Position numbers and translations under genes: made by a program. From assembly GCA_019054805.1 (NCBI GenBank), contig JAHQIY010000001.1, positions 5,656,501 to 5,720,500 on the forward strand: a stretch of 64,000 nucleotides of DNA, in the 5' to 3' direction. Positions 36,201-46,799 of the stretch are shown here, one piece after another. The notes beneath the pieces were generated by a model that was not told the DNA's origin, did not search any database, and saw only the letters and a list, made by a program, of their open reading frames with translations. Each line of letters opens with the position of its first letter. The stretch's first letter is position 1. This DNA comes from Brachionus manjavacas (lineage: Eukaryota > Rotifera > Eurotatoria > Ploima > Brachionidae).

Positions 36201-39200
36201 GTCGATTGGTTGTAGCAGTAGTTTGGCAACAGATCACGCTTTATCTCATCTAGAATGTGCACACTAATCTTGCCAAACGAACTAGACACCGACTGCTCAG
36301 CCTCTTTGAACAATAGATCAAAATTTTCCAGCACCAAATGTCTGCTCAGCATCTTGTGAGTGATTTTGTTTAGCTTGATCAAATAGTCTAGCTCCACTAT
36401 GCATGTTAAGTCAGAAGAGAGAAACTTTTGGATTGAAATGTCCAGACTTTTTTGTATCATGAGAGTAATTCGCTGCGCGATCAATTTGGACAAGTTGATC
36501 GATCGGCCCAGCAGTTGGATGTGCTTTTGCTTGATCAAAGTCTCGTATCTGCTAGTGTTGGGCACAGTGATGCAGTGGTGTGATGAATCCTCGTTCTCAG
36601 CCATCTGAATCTTATTAAACTCATCTCTGAAGTGCTTGTCGAGCAAGACACATGCTGCTGTTTGTTTGTACGCGTGGAATATCTGCTCGCTGAGGATGTA
36701 CACAAACTGGTCGAAGCACAAGTTGACCTCAGCCTCTACCTCGTCATACAAATGCCTTTTTTTGAATACAGCTAGAGCATTCATGGCCGCATCGTTGTAC
36801 AAATCGAGCGGATAGAACACAAACTCCATTAAAGATTGATCTCTGGTCTCCAGTATGTGACTGGTCAGGATCCATGGCATTGACATTTCAATCGGAAATT
36901 GGATTTTTTTTCCCATGGTCATTTCTAAAAAAAATTCCCTGTACCACATCTGTGACAAATCGGAGCATTTTTGCAACGAATCTGTAAAATTGAGTAAATA
37001 GGGCCAAAAAAAAGACTTAGAATGAAAGTCCTCAATAAGTTCCAAGTGTTTAGTGTCTATGTCTTTGCGCAGGGTCTTTTTTCCTTTTGTTTTGTCGCAT
37101 ATCATTGACTCAAGCATTGTTCTGACCATGTAGAGCTGGGTGGACGATGGTCCGATGAAGCGCGGCGGACGGTCTATTTTGAAGCCGCATTCGGGGTCCT
37201 TTTTTCCGCGCATCGCCGGGTCATCTTCCGGCTCTTTGCCTCTGTACCAATCGACACAAGTGTCTCGCACTGATAACAAAATTGTCTTGGCCACGTCGCT
37301 CTTGCGACTTTTGCAAAATTTGCGAATCATGTCTCTCAGGTCCATTTGAACAAAATTCTGCAGTTCTAGATAAGTAGTGTAGTTGATGGCTTCGGTGAAG
37401 GCGTTTTCCAGTCGATACATAAGCGACTGGAGACCCTTGATCATCGAGATGACTTCGATTAGAGCCACTTTTTCCTGCGGTGAATAGTTGTACTTGGTTG
37501 CTTTTTCATAGTCCTCGGCGTCTTTGGGACACAGTGGGTTTGACTTGTGGTCGGTCAAGTGGAGCAGCTTCCAGTTATATAGCTCGAGGACTGTGTTGGT
37601 CCATTTAGAAAGGAGCTTAAGTCCGCTCAATGCCAGATTGTACAAGCTCTTGTATTCCTCGTCGGTTCGCTTTGTTTCTTTGCTAATGGCTATTTCGTTA
37701 CTGTACTTGGCCAGTTCGCTTATGTAGCTGTTGTGTTCTAATCGGATGCGATCCACTTGGTCCAAGATTTTGCCTTGGATGCTTTCTGAGCTGGAATTGC
37801 ATGCTGGCCATTTTGATGCGTCATAGTTCTTTGATCTCATGACATAGTTAAATGGCGAAATTTGCATGTCGCCATACAAAGGAACCACTTTACATTGCTG
37901 TTAAAATATTTTTTTAAATGTTAATTAATTTAAGAAAAATCAAAAATTTTTAAAAAGTAAAGCTTTTTTTAATTTTTTAAGTAAGAACGATTTTTAATTA
38001 CTTTTCAATTAAGATTTTCAAAAGGTTATTTTATATTTTAAATAAAATGCTTTTGTTCTAAATATTTCTAACAATGATGTACCAATCTTTATTTTTTATA
38101 CCATAATTTATGTAATTTACCAAAGATCAAAAGAAATTAAAATTTATCCCTATTTAAATGTGCATCTTGAGCAAATCAAGATATTAAAGTATGCTTAAAT
38201 CACGCAAATTATATACCAGAAAGAAAAATTCTTAATCATAATTTTGTTATTGTCAAAATTGGCGTAAAATGAAAAAAAATAATAAAAACTTTTTTTTTTT
38301 TTAAATTAATTTCTATTTTTCATTTAGCTTCTAATAAGAAAAGTTAATTAATTAAAAATCATCTACTAACAATCAATTTATTGAAATGATGATTTAAAAT
38401 ATGCAAATAAATTAAAAAAAGTATAGTGGCCTGATCTATTGATAACAAGTAAATTTTAATTGTTGTAGCATAGTTAGTATTTAAAGAATTTTATCTAATT
38501 AATCTGAGATTTTGAAGGCATCTTGAAGATCGTTGATGATTAATTTAAAATATCATTCCAATTCAAAGAGTTTATCTTTGGACATTAACTTAATCAATTT
38601 AATAATTAATTTACTAATTTAAATTATTTAAAAAAAAAACTATTTTTCAATCCATTGATAAATCGATATTTTAATTTTAATTTTTTTAACTGATGTTTTG
38701 TAAAGTTTATTTTGATTTTTTTATTTTCAAAAAAATTTGAATCAAGCTTTAAAAATTAAATATAAAAATGAAACTCCAAATGAGCAATAAAATGAAAAGA
38801 TCGGTCTTTCCTACCCACATTTTTTAATTTGAATTTAAATATCGAAGTTATCAATGGATTGAAAAATATTTTTTTCTAAATTATTTTATTTTATAAATCT
38901 ACATAACATCTATAGCAAGTTTCATGTTACATTTAAATTATTTAAGTTAAAAAAAAGATTAAATGTTAATATAAAATCTTAATATATTTAAGCTACAACA
39001 AGACTAGCTTGCGGAGATGGCCTACTAGGAGGTCATCTCCTTGCACATAACACATAGAAAAGTACTGAAAAAAGAAAAACTGTTTGAATTTTAGGTCAAA
39101 ATAAGAATTAAGATTACAGATAGAAAAAGCTGTAAAAGAAAAATTTTATAAATAAATATCTGATGATAAACTCTTTGAATTGACCATCAAATACAAGATT

Positions 39201-41054
39201 TTGATTAACAAAATTTGATTAAAAACTCAGTTTTTAATCACATTGTAGGCTACAATGTTCTAGAAAATCATTGATGCTTACATGCTTAAAATTATTAAAT
39301 AATTAATTAACTTGTTTAGAACAAGAGAAAAAATTTATTTTATTTAATTAATTCTTATTTTAACCTGTCTCAAAAAATAAGAGTCAGCTCCACCAGGAAA
39401 ACTATACTGTCTTGATCAAACTTGCTATATGTTAGATTTTTTCAAGTAATATATTTTTAAAAAAAGATTTAAAAAAAGAGAATAGAAAAAATTTAAAAAA
39501 AATCTATTAACTCATCAATTAACAGTCTTCAAATCTCTATATTTTTGATTTTCTACGTTTAAAATATCAAATTCGAAAATTCGACGTTGTTTGAGACTCT
39601 TATTTTGACCAATACTAATATTTTGGATAGCATATTTAGCAATCAATTTGGATACAAAAAAAATAGTTCATGCAAAAATTGTTATTTTTAGCAAAAGAAG
39701 TAGTAACCATTATTGTTAAGGAGGATTTATAAAAAAATAAATAAATAAACTGTGAATTTCTGGACTTTTCTACAAACTAATTGGAAAAATGAATAATTAT
39801 CTGTGAGGAATATTAGATTTAATGAAAATTCTAAATTGATCATCAGCCATTCGGACAAACCCTAGAAAAACCCAAATTTTTTTTTTAATAATAATAATAA
39901 TAAAGTGATCTTCAAAGTTGGTAAGAAAAAGTTCTAAGTTTCCGATAACTGAATGGGTTAAGCAAGGAGGAATATTAAATCCATATTTTTTTAATTTATT
40001 TTTTAAAGTTGGTGCAACTAAATTCAGTCATTTCCTATTTTTAATTTCAGGATTCAAACTGAAAAGCTTAATTCGTCAGTTCTTTTTAAAAGAAGTAAAA
40101 AAAATTTTTGATTTAATTTAAAAATTTTAAAACTAAAACAAAACTTGCCTTGAAAATCTTGTCAACTTGACTGAGATTAATTTTTTTCTTTGAATCCAAT
40201 TTATTGATATTAAAATTATCGCCATCTAGCAAATTGAGCGCAAAGCCAATTACTTTGACCAGTATGTGCTTCTCTTGTGGCAAAAGGTACATTTTATTCT
40301 CGAACATTTGAACAGATGTATTTATTACGTCACAAAGAATGTCATCATAACCAGGCACACCATTGATCGGATCATCTAAAGCTTTTTTCAAATTCACGCG
40401 AATTATGTCATTAGTGGCCAGGAACATGGACAAATTCTGTGACTCAAGGCCGGCATACGAGTCCGACTTTCGAAATTGAGCCGCTCGGCGAAATGCTGAA
40501 TGGTCGTTTTTGACACTTGATTTCATGTTCTTTAGCTCGTCTAGGACGGCAAACATGTTTATAAATTTACCAAGTGTGAGCAGGTAAGCTTCGCTGATGA
40601 ATTCTTTTTCCTTTTTTGGATGGCAAAGTCGTCGCATTTCGATGCAAAATGCGCTTATAGCCTCCGATTGAAAATTCATCAGGTCCATTAGTTTGTCAAT
40701 GTGAGGACTCAACACTTCGACACTCTTTTCATAAATCTCAATTCGATCTGGCTGATCGTTTGACTTTACCTGAGGAATAGCCCGCGAACAACATCGCCAT
40801 GTATAAAGCATGATGGAATGCTCGTTGCCTTTGTCTAGCAGCTTGTTTAGCTTGGCGTGCATGGCCGCCTCTTCCATGTACTTTGACATGCCTGTTACAT
40901 ATGCGTTTTTGTCCTCGAAATTGGTGTCCAAATTGACCTTGTAAATGCACGAACCGCTCATTGATTCAATGCATGGTTGGTAGTCCGGCAAGGCTATTTC
41001 ATCGAGCGATTCGACTGTATTTACGGCTTCTTCAAGTGAGACTTTACTAGCCAT
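27232..41054 (-). CDS. CYFIP1/2: CYFIP (Sra-1/PIR121), WAVE regulatory complex subunit, 4 exons
   Basis: CYFIP binds Rac1 and, with Nap1, holds WAVE inactive; it also links eIF4E/FMRP in animals. Exons: 40149-41054, 35957-37897, 31732-31953, 27232-27996; all join in phase to 1277 residues, close to the 1253 of human CYFIP1, so the gene is complete. Evidence includes ALPDYQPCIESM near the start, VVPLYGDMQISPF, YEYGS, GDGLIWAGCSIISLLGQQ and the C-terminal KCFQPPFDN. Intron 1 has a GC donor (AAG|GCAAGT) with a normal AG; the exon 1/2 junction KIFK|QCKVVPLYGD aligns with vertebrate KFFKQLQVVPLFGD, so the GC splice is well supported. Introns 2 and 3 are about 4.0 and 3.7 kb; intron 3 contains a GPCR gene on the other strand. 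The ATG is followed by ASKVSLEEAV, matching the family N-terminus. Confidence 0.95.
27997..30348. other. CYFIP intron 3, part left of the nested GPCR
   Basis: AT-rich, without coding signal or recognisable repeats. The last few hundred bases must contain the promoter of the GPCR gene. Confidence 0.4.
30349..31713 (+). CDS. Class A (rhodopsin-like) GPCR, intronless, nested in CYFIP intron 3
   Basis: 454 residues in one exon. Seven hydrophobic segments: about 79-104, 113-143, 160-194, 208-234, 254-282, 371-401, 406-430. Class A landmarks: TM1 N in TLNFFTL; TM2 SISDF (D124); TM3 end EKY (190-192) in place of DRY; TM4 W220; a Cys in the second extracellular loop (C246); TM6 FYSCWLP; TM7 DPLVYAF in place of NPxxY, followed by RNKDF (helix 8). 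The pattern LLPLMGWNE and NACIDPLVYAFRNKDFLKAL suggests the adenosine/melanocortin/S1P (MECA) group; ligand unknown. A 75-residue N-terminus carries glycosylation sequons. Loop 3 is long and Ser-rich. GC content is well above the surroundings. A possible AATAAA lies at 31720-31725, only 7 bp after the stop. Confidence 0.9.
   Translation: MKCSKLEPSELRYQSSEQYLVVCLRLCNLIAKNECSIDQLIDVNASEPSNLFVLDSPQLLSHLNSSECHKYSHKESHKMAFFFTGVLLCLTILTLNFFTLITILKSRRLQSIQNILIANLSISDFLSGVSFMYPCLLNLLTIYALETYNSSLYSLACMIRQYHYMCLAGYSPMITSMLSSMFTLSLLALEKYMAVVHPYLYERIIGQKKAYCYICLVLSWFISILVSLLPLMGWNEINDSSYFVPCMFEKIFTLNYILLFTGICCICALSMLFIYIRIYFIARKHSRQIAKIHSVVNNYRVMMANRPASEQEEREFVMTAKLSCSESNLSILVGKEIGRRNSSPAVLSTSKPRVEVKRTPVKNSNSLNMNMKAMKTLLILLLGFYSCWLPLIIYFLTFASKTYDNLTIYVLMFIACCNACIDPLVYAFRNKDFLKALIENFAKWPKKASWSNPK
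32930..33376 (-). pseudogene. Decayed element with AT-hook coding fragment
   Basis: The minus strand from 33376 has an 88-codon frame (MKNQLNFVDLDQAKKRDQ...) rich in charged residues. In another frame near 33115-33170 the motif KRPRGRPRK, a canonical AT-hook, precedes a stop. To the left, 32930-33080 is a loose array of '(G/C)CATAAAAAA' units about 20-25 bp apart, reminiscent of the subterminal repeats of the MULE at 13836. The family cannot be named; a transposon remnant is the best guess. Confidence 0.3.
33955..35060 (+). mobile_element. Unclassified element with GTGATCA subterminal array and an acidic ORF
   Basis: Both flanks contain clusters of the palindromic word TGATCA: at 33955-34015 (GTGATTATTTTGATCACC, GTGATCAAAATTTGATTACC) and at 34915-35060 (GATCACGAAAGATGTGATCA, TTGATCACTGATCACATTCT and two more). 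Between, 34285-34639 is a strongly acidic frame that opens at a good acceptor (TTACTTTCCAG) and is rich in Asp, Glu and Ser; after a single TAA it continues in the same frame to 34867 with AAKKALRNLSNPIACSICEF and CVKLHMSKK, a possible zinc-binding end. Looks like a DNA transposon relic, or a host gene of unknown type. Confidence 0.35.
35328..35517. mobile_element. 190-bp hairpin MITE with perfect 8-bp target duplication
   Basis: Arms of about 60 bp are inverted copies: both begin GGTATAGAT and contain CATTAACCTCATTTTTGGCA followed by TGTATC. The direct duplication AAATTCAC flanks it (35320-35327, 35518-35525). GG...CC ends and an 8-bp duplication fit Merlin-type or hAT-type non-autonomous elements. 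Confidence 0.82.
38641..38868. mobile_element. MITE in CYFIP intron 1
   Basis: Inverted ends of about 40 bp: left TATTTTTCAATCCATTGATA then AATCGATATT; right reverse-complements to ATTTTTCAATCCATTGATAA then CTTCGATATT. No coding capacity, target duplication unclear. Confidence 0.55.
38985..39060 (+). repeat. Dispersed repeat, copy 1
   Basis: Shares AGCTTGCGGAGATGGCCTAC then TAGGAGGTCATCTCC with 58965-59035. GC-rich for the region; probably part of a retroposon end. Confidence 0.5.
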
Positions 41055-42156
41055 TTTTAAAACTCCGCAAGTTAAATTAAGACATTAAAAAAATAAAGTT
41101 TTTATGATTAATATAAATCTAGTCTGTTAAAATGTATGTGCATGTACATGGTTTTATGAGTGTTTTGGTTGTGTCTTTTTTTTTCGTTCAGTTATTGTTA
41201 TTGAATTTAGATTTTTTTCATGGTATCAAAACAACTTTTTTGTTTAATTTGTTTACAAATATATTTTTACTAATAAAAAAATTGAATGAATTTTTGTAAA
41301 TTATTTTCAAATATTTATTTTTATTCAATTTAGAGTTAGTCAAAAGTCAATTAAAAGTCAAATTACTTGGCTTGAAATAAATTTTCTCAAAAAAGATGCT
41401 TTAGGTCAAAATGATTTTTTTTTTTAAATTCACATATTTAAAAAAAAATTCAATTTAAAATTTTTGAAGAGCACGTTACACAGGTTTAGGGTTCCTTTTT
41501 GTGAGCAAAAAGAATTGAAGGAAAATTCTCCCCTCTATTTAGCAAAGCATCTTTTAATAGATTAATTTTGAAAAAAATTAATTCAAATAAAATAAAATTT
41601 GAATTTAAAACTTGAAGTATAAATACTATAATAAAACTTTAAATATATTAACGCTGTCAAAAGCTTCAAATTTCGAGTCACTGATTTAACCAAAACTTTA
41701 ATTAAAATTTTGCGCAGTTTTTCTTAATTTTAGATTAATTTGTTTAAACATCTAAATTATTGAACATAATTTTTTTAAATATTTATTTTTTTGTTTATCA
41801 ATTAAATTTTAAGTAAAATTTTCATATTTTCTCAACTTTTTTTTAAGCTCTTTTTTACTCTAAAAATCAAAACTAAGCCTTCATGGCTGCAAACAAATTG
41901 AAGTTGAAATAAATAAAATAAAATAAAATAAAATAAAAATATCATCTTTAAAATCTTATTTAGAAACCAAAAAATAAGAAATAGCAAAAATGTCGAAATT
42001 TTTTACTTGGTAACGCTCATTTTAAATAATCAAACATAATTTCTAACTATCACGAAAATAATTTAAAAATTGAAACAGTATCTCAATTTATTTGTTAGAC
42101 ATTAAATCAAAAAACTAATTTTAAAGTTTTGAAATTTTAAAATTTTTATATTTACG
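41055..42156. promoter_or_regulatory. Divergent promoter region between CYFIP and the TIR-protein gene
   Basis: The two genes start 1.1 kb apart and point away from each other, so both promoters must lie here. The sequence is AT-rich with an (AAATA)n run near 41905-41940; no specific core element can be assigned. Confidence 0.4.
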
Positions 42157-43935
42157 ATGAGCTCATCTGGCTTCAATTTTTTGTCAAATATACAAGATTT
42201 AGCAACAATATCATTCATGGAAAAAATCGGCAAAAATTTTCTGTATGATATTGCTCAGGAGTATTATAGTACCGAAAAAGTCCTAGAATTCATCAATTCT
42301 ACCTGTGATAAAAAATTCCCAAAAATTTTAATCGAAATGTTGGATTTTTTCTACGAAAAAAAAGTACTCAACTATGAGAATGAAATAGATGATGAATATA
42401 TCGACATGACCCGGACATCAATTGCAATTATACGAAATTTTTGCAACGAATCGGTAAAATTTCGTTCCGAAATTCACAGACAAAATGGCTTAAAGGTCCT
42501 ATTTAAGTATTTAAATGATTCCAATTTTCTGCACCACACACTGCAAAACACATCACTCAACCAACTTTTTCGTGACTTTGTCGGATGCCTGGAAAATCTA
42601 TGCAAATCATACGAAAATTTTAAGCAAGAATGGAAAAACCAAAATTCAGTAGAAACCATTCTAAGTTTGTCAGAGCAATCAAAGCATGTTCTTGATAGTC
42701 AACTGGCTTGCTACATGATACTAGCTTTTATCACTGAAGAAGAAGAGATAGCAAAGTTTCCTGATATAAACAAGTCAATTGAAGGCATAGTTAACATAAT
42801 TTCAGAGATTACTTCACGACTAACCAACAAAGAATCTGTGGACAGAATTTCAATTGAAATAAATGAATTAAATGAATCTTTTGAGGTTTTGGCAAGTGAA
42901 AAGATGAACACACTATGGAGCATCATAGAACTGCTGGACGCTTTGTATCACATGGCTGTAAATGACTCACTAAAGGCTAATATATATTTTGACAACAAAA
43001 TGGATGAGCACTTGAAGATTCTGATTGAAAATGGCAATGATATTGAAAAAGCTTTTAGCATTAAACTATTATGGCAACTATGCTTTAACTCAAAAATAAG
43101 CGAACAAGTTTTCCAAGATAAAAATTTTTTCAATGAGATTGAGGGCTACATAAAAAGTTCTCTAAAAGAACTGTCCAAAAATTCAAACGGATGCATTTGG
43201 ACCATTAACAATAAACAGACACCTTTGACGACTAATCAACCAAGTTCAAAGCATATAATGATTAGTTACAACCGAGAGAGTAGAGATCTGTGTCTCAAAA
43301 TTAAGCAAGACCTTGAAAAAAAAGGCCAAAAAGTTTGGATTGATGTCTTTGACATACATGGCTCAAGTTTAGAGGCTATGGCCAAAGCAATTGAAGACTC
43401 CAAATGTGTCCTGGTGTGCATGACTGAAAAGTATAAGATGAGCTCTAATTGTAGATTGGAAGCCGAATATGCTCTGCAAATAAATAAACCAATTGTTCCA
43501 TTGATTATGCAGCCCAATTACAAGCCTGATGGCTGGCTTGGCTTAATTTTAGGAGCTAAAATATTTGTAAATTTTACCAAATATAGTTATGATGAATGCA
43601 TCAGACGTGTTATTCACGAAATAAAAAATACTGGCGTCAAAGATGAAACTAAAAGTGAAATGAGCGTTCAAGCTTCTGTAAATGAAAATTTAGATAGTAA
43701 TGACAAGCAAGAATGGACTGAGGACAAAGTTGAAGAATGGATTAGAGAGAAAAAGTTTAATGAAAAAATTGCTAAAAATTTATTACCATGTAATGGTAAA
43801 ATGTTAAAACAGCTTCATGAAATGTTGCTTGAAGCTCCCGAATTTTACTATTCTTCTATAAATTCGGACAAAACTGTGTCATTGCGTGATGTACTTTTTT
43901 TTACAACTGAACTAAGAAACTTGCTTAAAAAATAA
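42157..43935 (+). CDS. ARM-like / TIR / SAM-like protein, intronless
   Basis: 592 residues in one exon. Residues 1-345 are all-helical and resemble armadillo/HEAT repeats (ALYHMAVNDSLKANIYF, FSIKLLWQLCFN). Residues about 365-475 are a TIR domain: KHIMISYNRESRDLC, GQKVWIDVFDIHGSSLEAMA, CVLVCMTEKYKMSSNCRLEA, KPIVPLIMQPNYKPDGWLG. The Glu of CRLEAEYAL (E435) aligns with the catalytic Glu of NAD-cleaving TIRs such as SARM1, so NADase activity is plausible. Residues 519-590 look like a SAM domain (WTEDKVEEWIREKKF, LRDVLFF). SARM1 has ARM-SAM-SAM-TIR; here the TIR is in the middle, an arrangement I associate with invertebrate TIR families rather than SARM1 itself. Role inferred: stress or immune signalling. 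Confidence 0.85.
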   Translation: MSSSGFNFLSNIQDLATISFMEKIGKNFLYDIAQEYYSTEKVLEFINSTCDKKFPKILIEMLDFFYEKKVLNYENEIDDEYIDMTRTSIAIIRNFCNESVKFRSEIHRQNGLKVLFKYLNDSNFLHHTLQNTSLNQLFRDFVGCLENLCKSYENFKQEWKNQNSVETILSLSEQSKHVLDSQLACYMILAFITEEEEIAKFPDINKSIEGIVNIISEITSRLTNKESVDRISIEINELNESFEVLASEKMNTLWSIIELLDALYHMAVNDSLKANIYFDNKMDEHLKILIENGNDIEKAFSIKLLWQLCFNSKISEQVFQDKNFFNEIEGYIKSSLKELSKNSNGCIWTINNKQTPLTTNQPSSKHIMISYNRESRDLCLKIKQDLEKKGQKVWIDVFDIHGSSLEAMAKAIEDSKCVLVCMTEKYKMSSNCRLEAEYALQINKPIVPLIMQPNYKPDGWLGLILGAKIFVNFTKYSYDECIRRVIHEIKNTGVKDETKSEMSVQASVNENLDSNDKQEWTEDKVEEWIREKKFNEKIAKNLLPCNGKMLKQLHEMLLEAPEFYYSSINSDKTVSLRDVLFFTTELRNLLKK

Positions 43936-44195
43936 AAGTTTGATCTTGAAAATGATTTAATTTTTAAATGATTTCAAATTCTAATTTCTTAAGCTATCTA
44001 ACTCTGATGTAGAAGAAAAATGACGAAAAATATATTTATGCTGAATTTTTTTTAAGTTACAACTAAAAAGCTATTGAAAAGAGGTTTTATTCTCAGTTTT
44101 AACCAAGTAAAATTCAATATATTTTAATTATTGTGTTCGATTCTTTTATTTATATTATATTTTTATTAAAAAAATAATTTAGGCACATGCCAAGG
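43936..44195. other. 3' flank of the TIR gene
   Basis: AT-rich; nothing recognised before the SINE. Confidence 0.3.
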
Positions 44196-44497
44196 TGGTT
44201 CAGATAGCTGAATGGTTTGCGTGTTAGTCATGCAAGCAGAGGATCGAGGGTTCAAAACCCGCTGAGGGTGAAAAAATCTTCATATCAAAACAAAATATCT
44301 TTGCAAAACGGGGTGAATGTTTAAACCTCTTTCATTCTAAAAATAGGGGGACCAGTTTCAACTGGGTAATAATTGAGGTGTAGATGATCAACTGGATTCA
44401 GTAGCCTCTGTGTCAGATCGGAGCTGTTGCTCAAAAAGGTACTTGAAAAGGAGATGAGCGCCTCCCCATTATCCACTAGGATAGAATAGGGACAATT
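44196..44497 (+). repeat. tRNA-derived SINE, family A, full-length copy
   Basis: Head has a perfect RNA polymerase III A box TAGCTGAATGG (44205-44215) and B box GGTTCAAAACC (44249-44259), 33 bp apart. The body of about 220 bp matches 23440-23735 in reverse, including GATGATCAACTGGATTCAGT and GGAGATGAGCGCCTCCCCAT, and both copies end near ATAGAATAGGGACAATT. No acceptor stem pairs, so it is not a tRNA gene. Confidence 0.87.
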
Positions 44498-44689
44498 AAA
44501 AGGCGGTTCAGAACGGTAAAAAACCTTCTTTTCAGCCTTCATTCAATTTTGCTTTTGATTATTTAAAAAAAATAGGAAAAAAAATGGTAAAAAAGTCGAA
44601 TTTGAATAAAAATTGATCACAAAAATTTAATGATTAAATAATTGATTTTTATTTTTTTATTATGTGATATATTCGGGTGCCGTAAATTG

Positions 44690-44860
44690 GTCTTTGATTA
44701 TGTCAAATGGTGATAGGAATTTTTGTACTGGCACTGAGTTTCTTGATCTGCAAAGAGTGCATGGTTGACAGTGTCTGGTATGTGTTTGGAAATTTGACTA
44801 GAATATATGCTGAATAAAGCTGGAGAAAGGCAGCTGCCTTGTGGGACTCCACATGATTTT
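44690..44860 (-). mobile_element. LINE reverse-transcriptase fragment
   Basis: Minus strand reads SCGVPQGSCLSPALFSIYSS, then HALFADQETQCQYK: the 'GVPQGS.LSP.LF.IY' and '(F/Y)ADD' motifs of non-LTR reverse transcriptases, with the second catalytic Asp replaced by Gln. A degenerate related stretch continues to about 45115. Confidence 0.75.
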
Positions 44861-45894
44861 TTTCGATTTGACGAGATGGCTGAGTTGACTTTGACTTGGA
44901 ATCGGCGGTCCTTGGTTAAGTGTGGTTAAATCTAAGTATCTAAGTAAGTAGTATGTTAAGTATTTTAACCAGTTCTAAAGCCTAGAAGTGGTCTTTTTCG
45001 ATCGATTGTTTTAGTTTGTTATTTATAATTTTTTCGAGGCACTTACCAAGGCAGCTGAGTAGTGAAATAGTCCTGTAAGATGGGACTTGATCTCTGGGAA
45101 TCATTTTTATAGACAAAAATTTCCAAATTTTCGAAATATGCCCAAGGATTAATGAAAGAGATGAGATGACGTTTCATATTAAATTGATAAAGCCGAAAGC
45201 TTAGAAAATTTTTAAAAGAAACTTATAAGAACAAACCCTCTATTCATCAAATGAGGTAATTTTCAGATTTTTTGTTAAAGAAAGTAAAGTAAGTGGTTTG
45301 TTTTGTTTTCCAATTTATGAAAAATGTATCTTATTATCCAATCAAAAAAAGTCTCATTTGTAATGGATTAGATGAACGAAGAAAAAGTTTTTTATTTTCA
45401 TTTTATTTGTTTTCTGAGTAAGAGTTCTTTCAGAATAAATTAAAAAAAAATAAAATAAAAAATAAAAATAAAGGAAATAAGTTAAAAAAATATAAAGAAA
45501 GTTTAGTCATATATCGAAAAAGATTGTTTCATGTGACACATGTTTACATAGTTGAAGCTTCATGAAAAAAAGAGGATATAGTAGGGTAGCAATTACACAA
45601 TGGAGTTGGGGATTCAATATATCTTGATTCGAAACCTTGTTTGTATTCCTTGTCAGTCTCACAACCAATAGAAAAGAATGACTCAGTCCTGTCCCAACAT
45701 CTTCCACTCAACTCAAAAAGTAATTCGAGAGTGTTAGTAGTTTAGGTTTAAAATAAAGAGGAAATGCATTTCTCATTTCCTCAAAACGACATTGCTTTAT
45801 AAAACGATTTTAGTAAAAGATGTAAATTTTGATTGAGTAAAAATTATATCACAATTTTAATATATTTTGATAAAAAAATTCGATGCTTTTTTAT

Positions 45895-45960
45895 TTATTT
45901 ATTTATTTGTTTTCTGTACCGAGCTAGATCTCCTTCAGAATAAATTAAAAAAAAAAAAAA
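45895..45960 (-). repeat. LINE 3' tail, reverse copy
   Basis: Minus strand TTATTCTGAAGGAGATCTAG then CTCGGTACAGAAAACAAATA repeats the tail at 21960-22010. A more decayed version lies at 45405-45450. Confidence 0.65.
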
Positions 45961-46049
45961 AAAAAATAAATAAAATTAAAGTTAATAAAATTTGATTACT
46001 CATTTATCTTTATTCATTACTCATTTACGGAATTTTATGCTTTGGGTTG

Positions 46050-46145
46050 TTGAAAAAGCGAATAGCTTTAAAATTGAGCAATGCCAAAAGCATTTGCCTA
46101 ATTAGTGATATCTGGACGAATCAACAAATGCTGAATTTCTTAGGA
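46050..46145 (+). mobile_element. hAT transposase fragment (plus strand)
   Basis: ALKLSNAKSICLISDIWTNQ then QMLNFLGLAV: the 'LTSDIWT......FLG' block of hAT transposases. The same block occurs inverted at 46960-47040, about 0.9 kb away. Confidence 0.65.
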
Positions 46146-46799
46146 TTGGCAGTTTGAAGAGTTTGAATAGTCCAAAGAATACGATTATTCGATTCAGAAG
46201 GTCATTTAGAACTCTGATCACTCATTTACCTTGTCTTGTAAAATTGTTTGTTCTTGATCATTTTTTTTAATCTTCTTCAAGCACAGTTATGTAACTCGGT
46301 TTGAATAATCGCAAGTGTGCACTTGCTTCATCAGTGTAACAACCTGTATATTAATTTTTTTAATAATTAAATTAATTTCAAAATTACTTCTTATCTAAAT
46401 TAAAATTTTCGGTCCAGAAGTCGACTCAAAAATCAATTGACTCGACATATTTTTTTAATAAAATATAGAAAATCTTATACGTATTAAAAGAAATTAGGAA
46501 GAGGGATAACTTATTAAAGCTTTTATTCAAAAAAATCAAAAACTGTTCACCAAATTAATTACTTTTTGCTAAAGCTGAGAAAGATGACTGTAATTTTAAA
46601 ACTTTGACGAAATTAATTTTTCTAATCGAAAAATTCAAAAAAAAAATTTTTTCTTTCAAACTATGGTTAAACATACTTTTTGAAAAAGTGCCTTTTGAAC
46701 TTATGAACCATAATAACAAATAAAAAATATCGATTTGTTACATAATAAAATTTTCATAACTCTTTGTTTTTTTTAATTTATTATCAATTAAATAATAAA

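Larger units (their letters stand above)
37898..40148. other. CYFIP intron 1 (GC-AG)
   Basis: Holds a MITE (38641-38868) and a dispersed repeat (38985-39060). An inverted pair around them (38555-38578 and 39163-39185, AATTCAAAGAGTTTATC) may bound a larger element. An AAT microsatellite lies near 39885-39903. Confidence 0.5.

Noticed and set aside
44196-44262. A tRNA gene
   Set aside because: A and B boxes are perfect but the acceptor and anticodon stems do not pair, and the unit continues into a body shared with another locus: a SINE.
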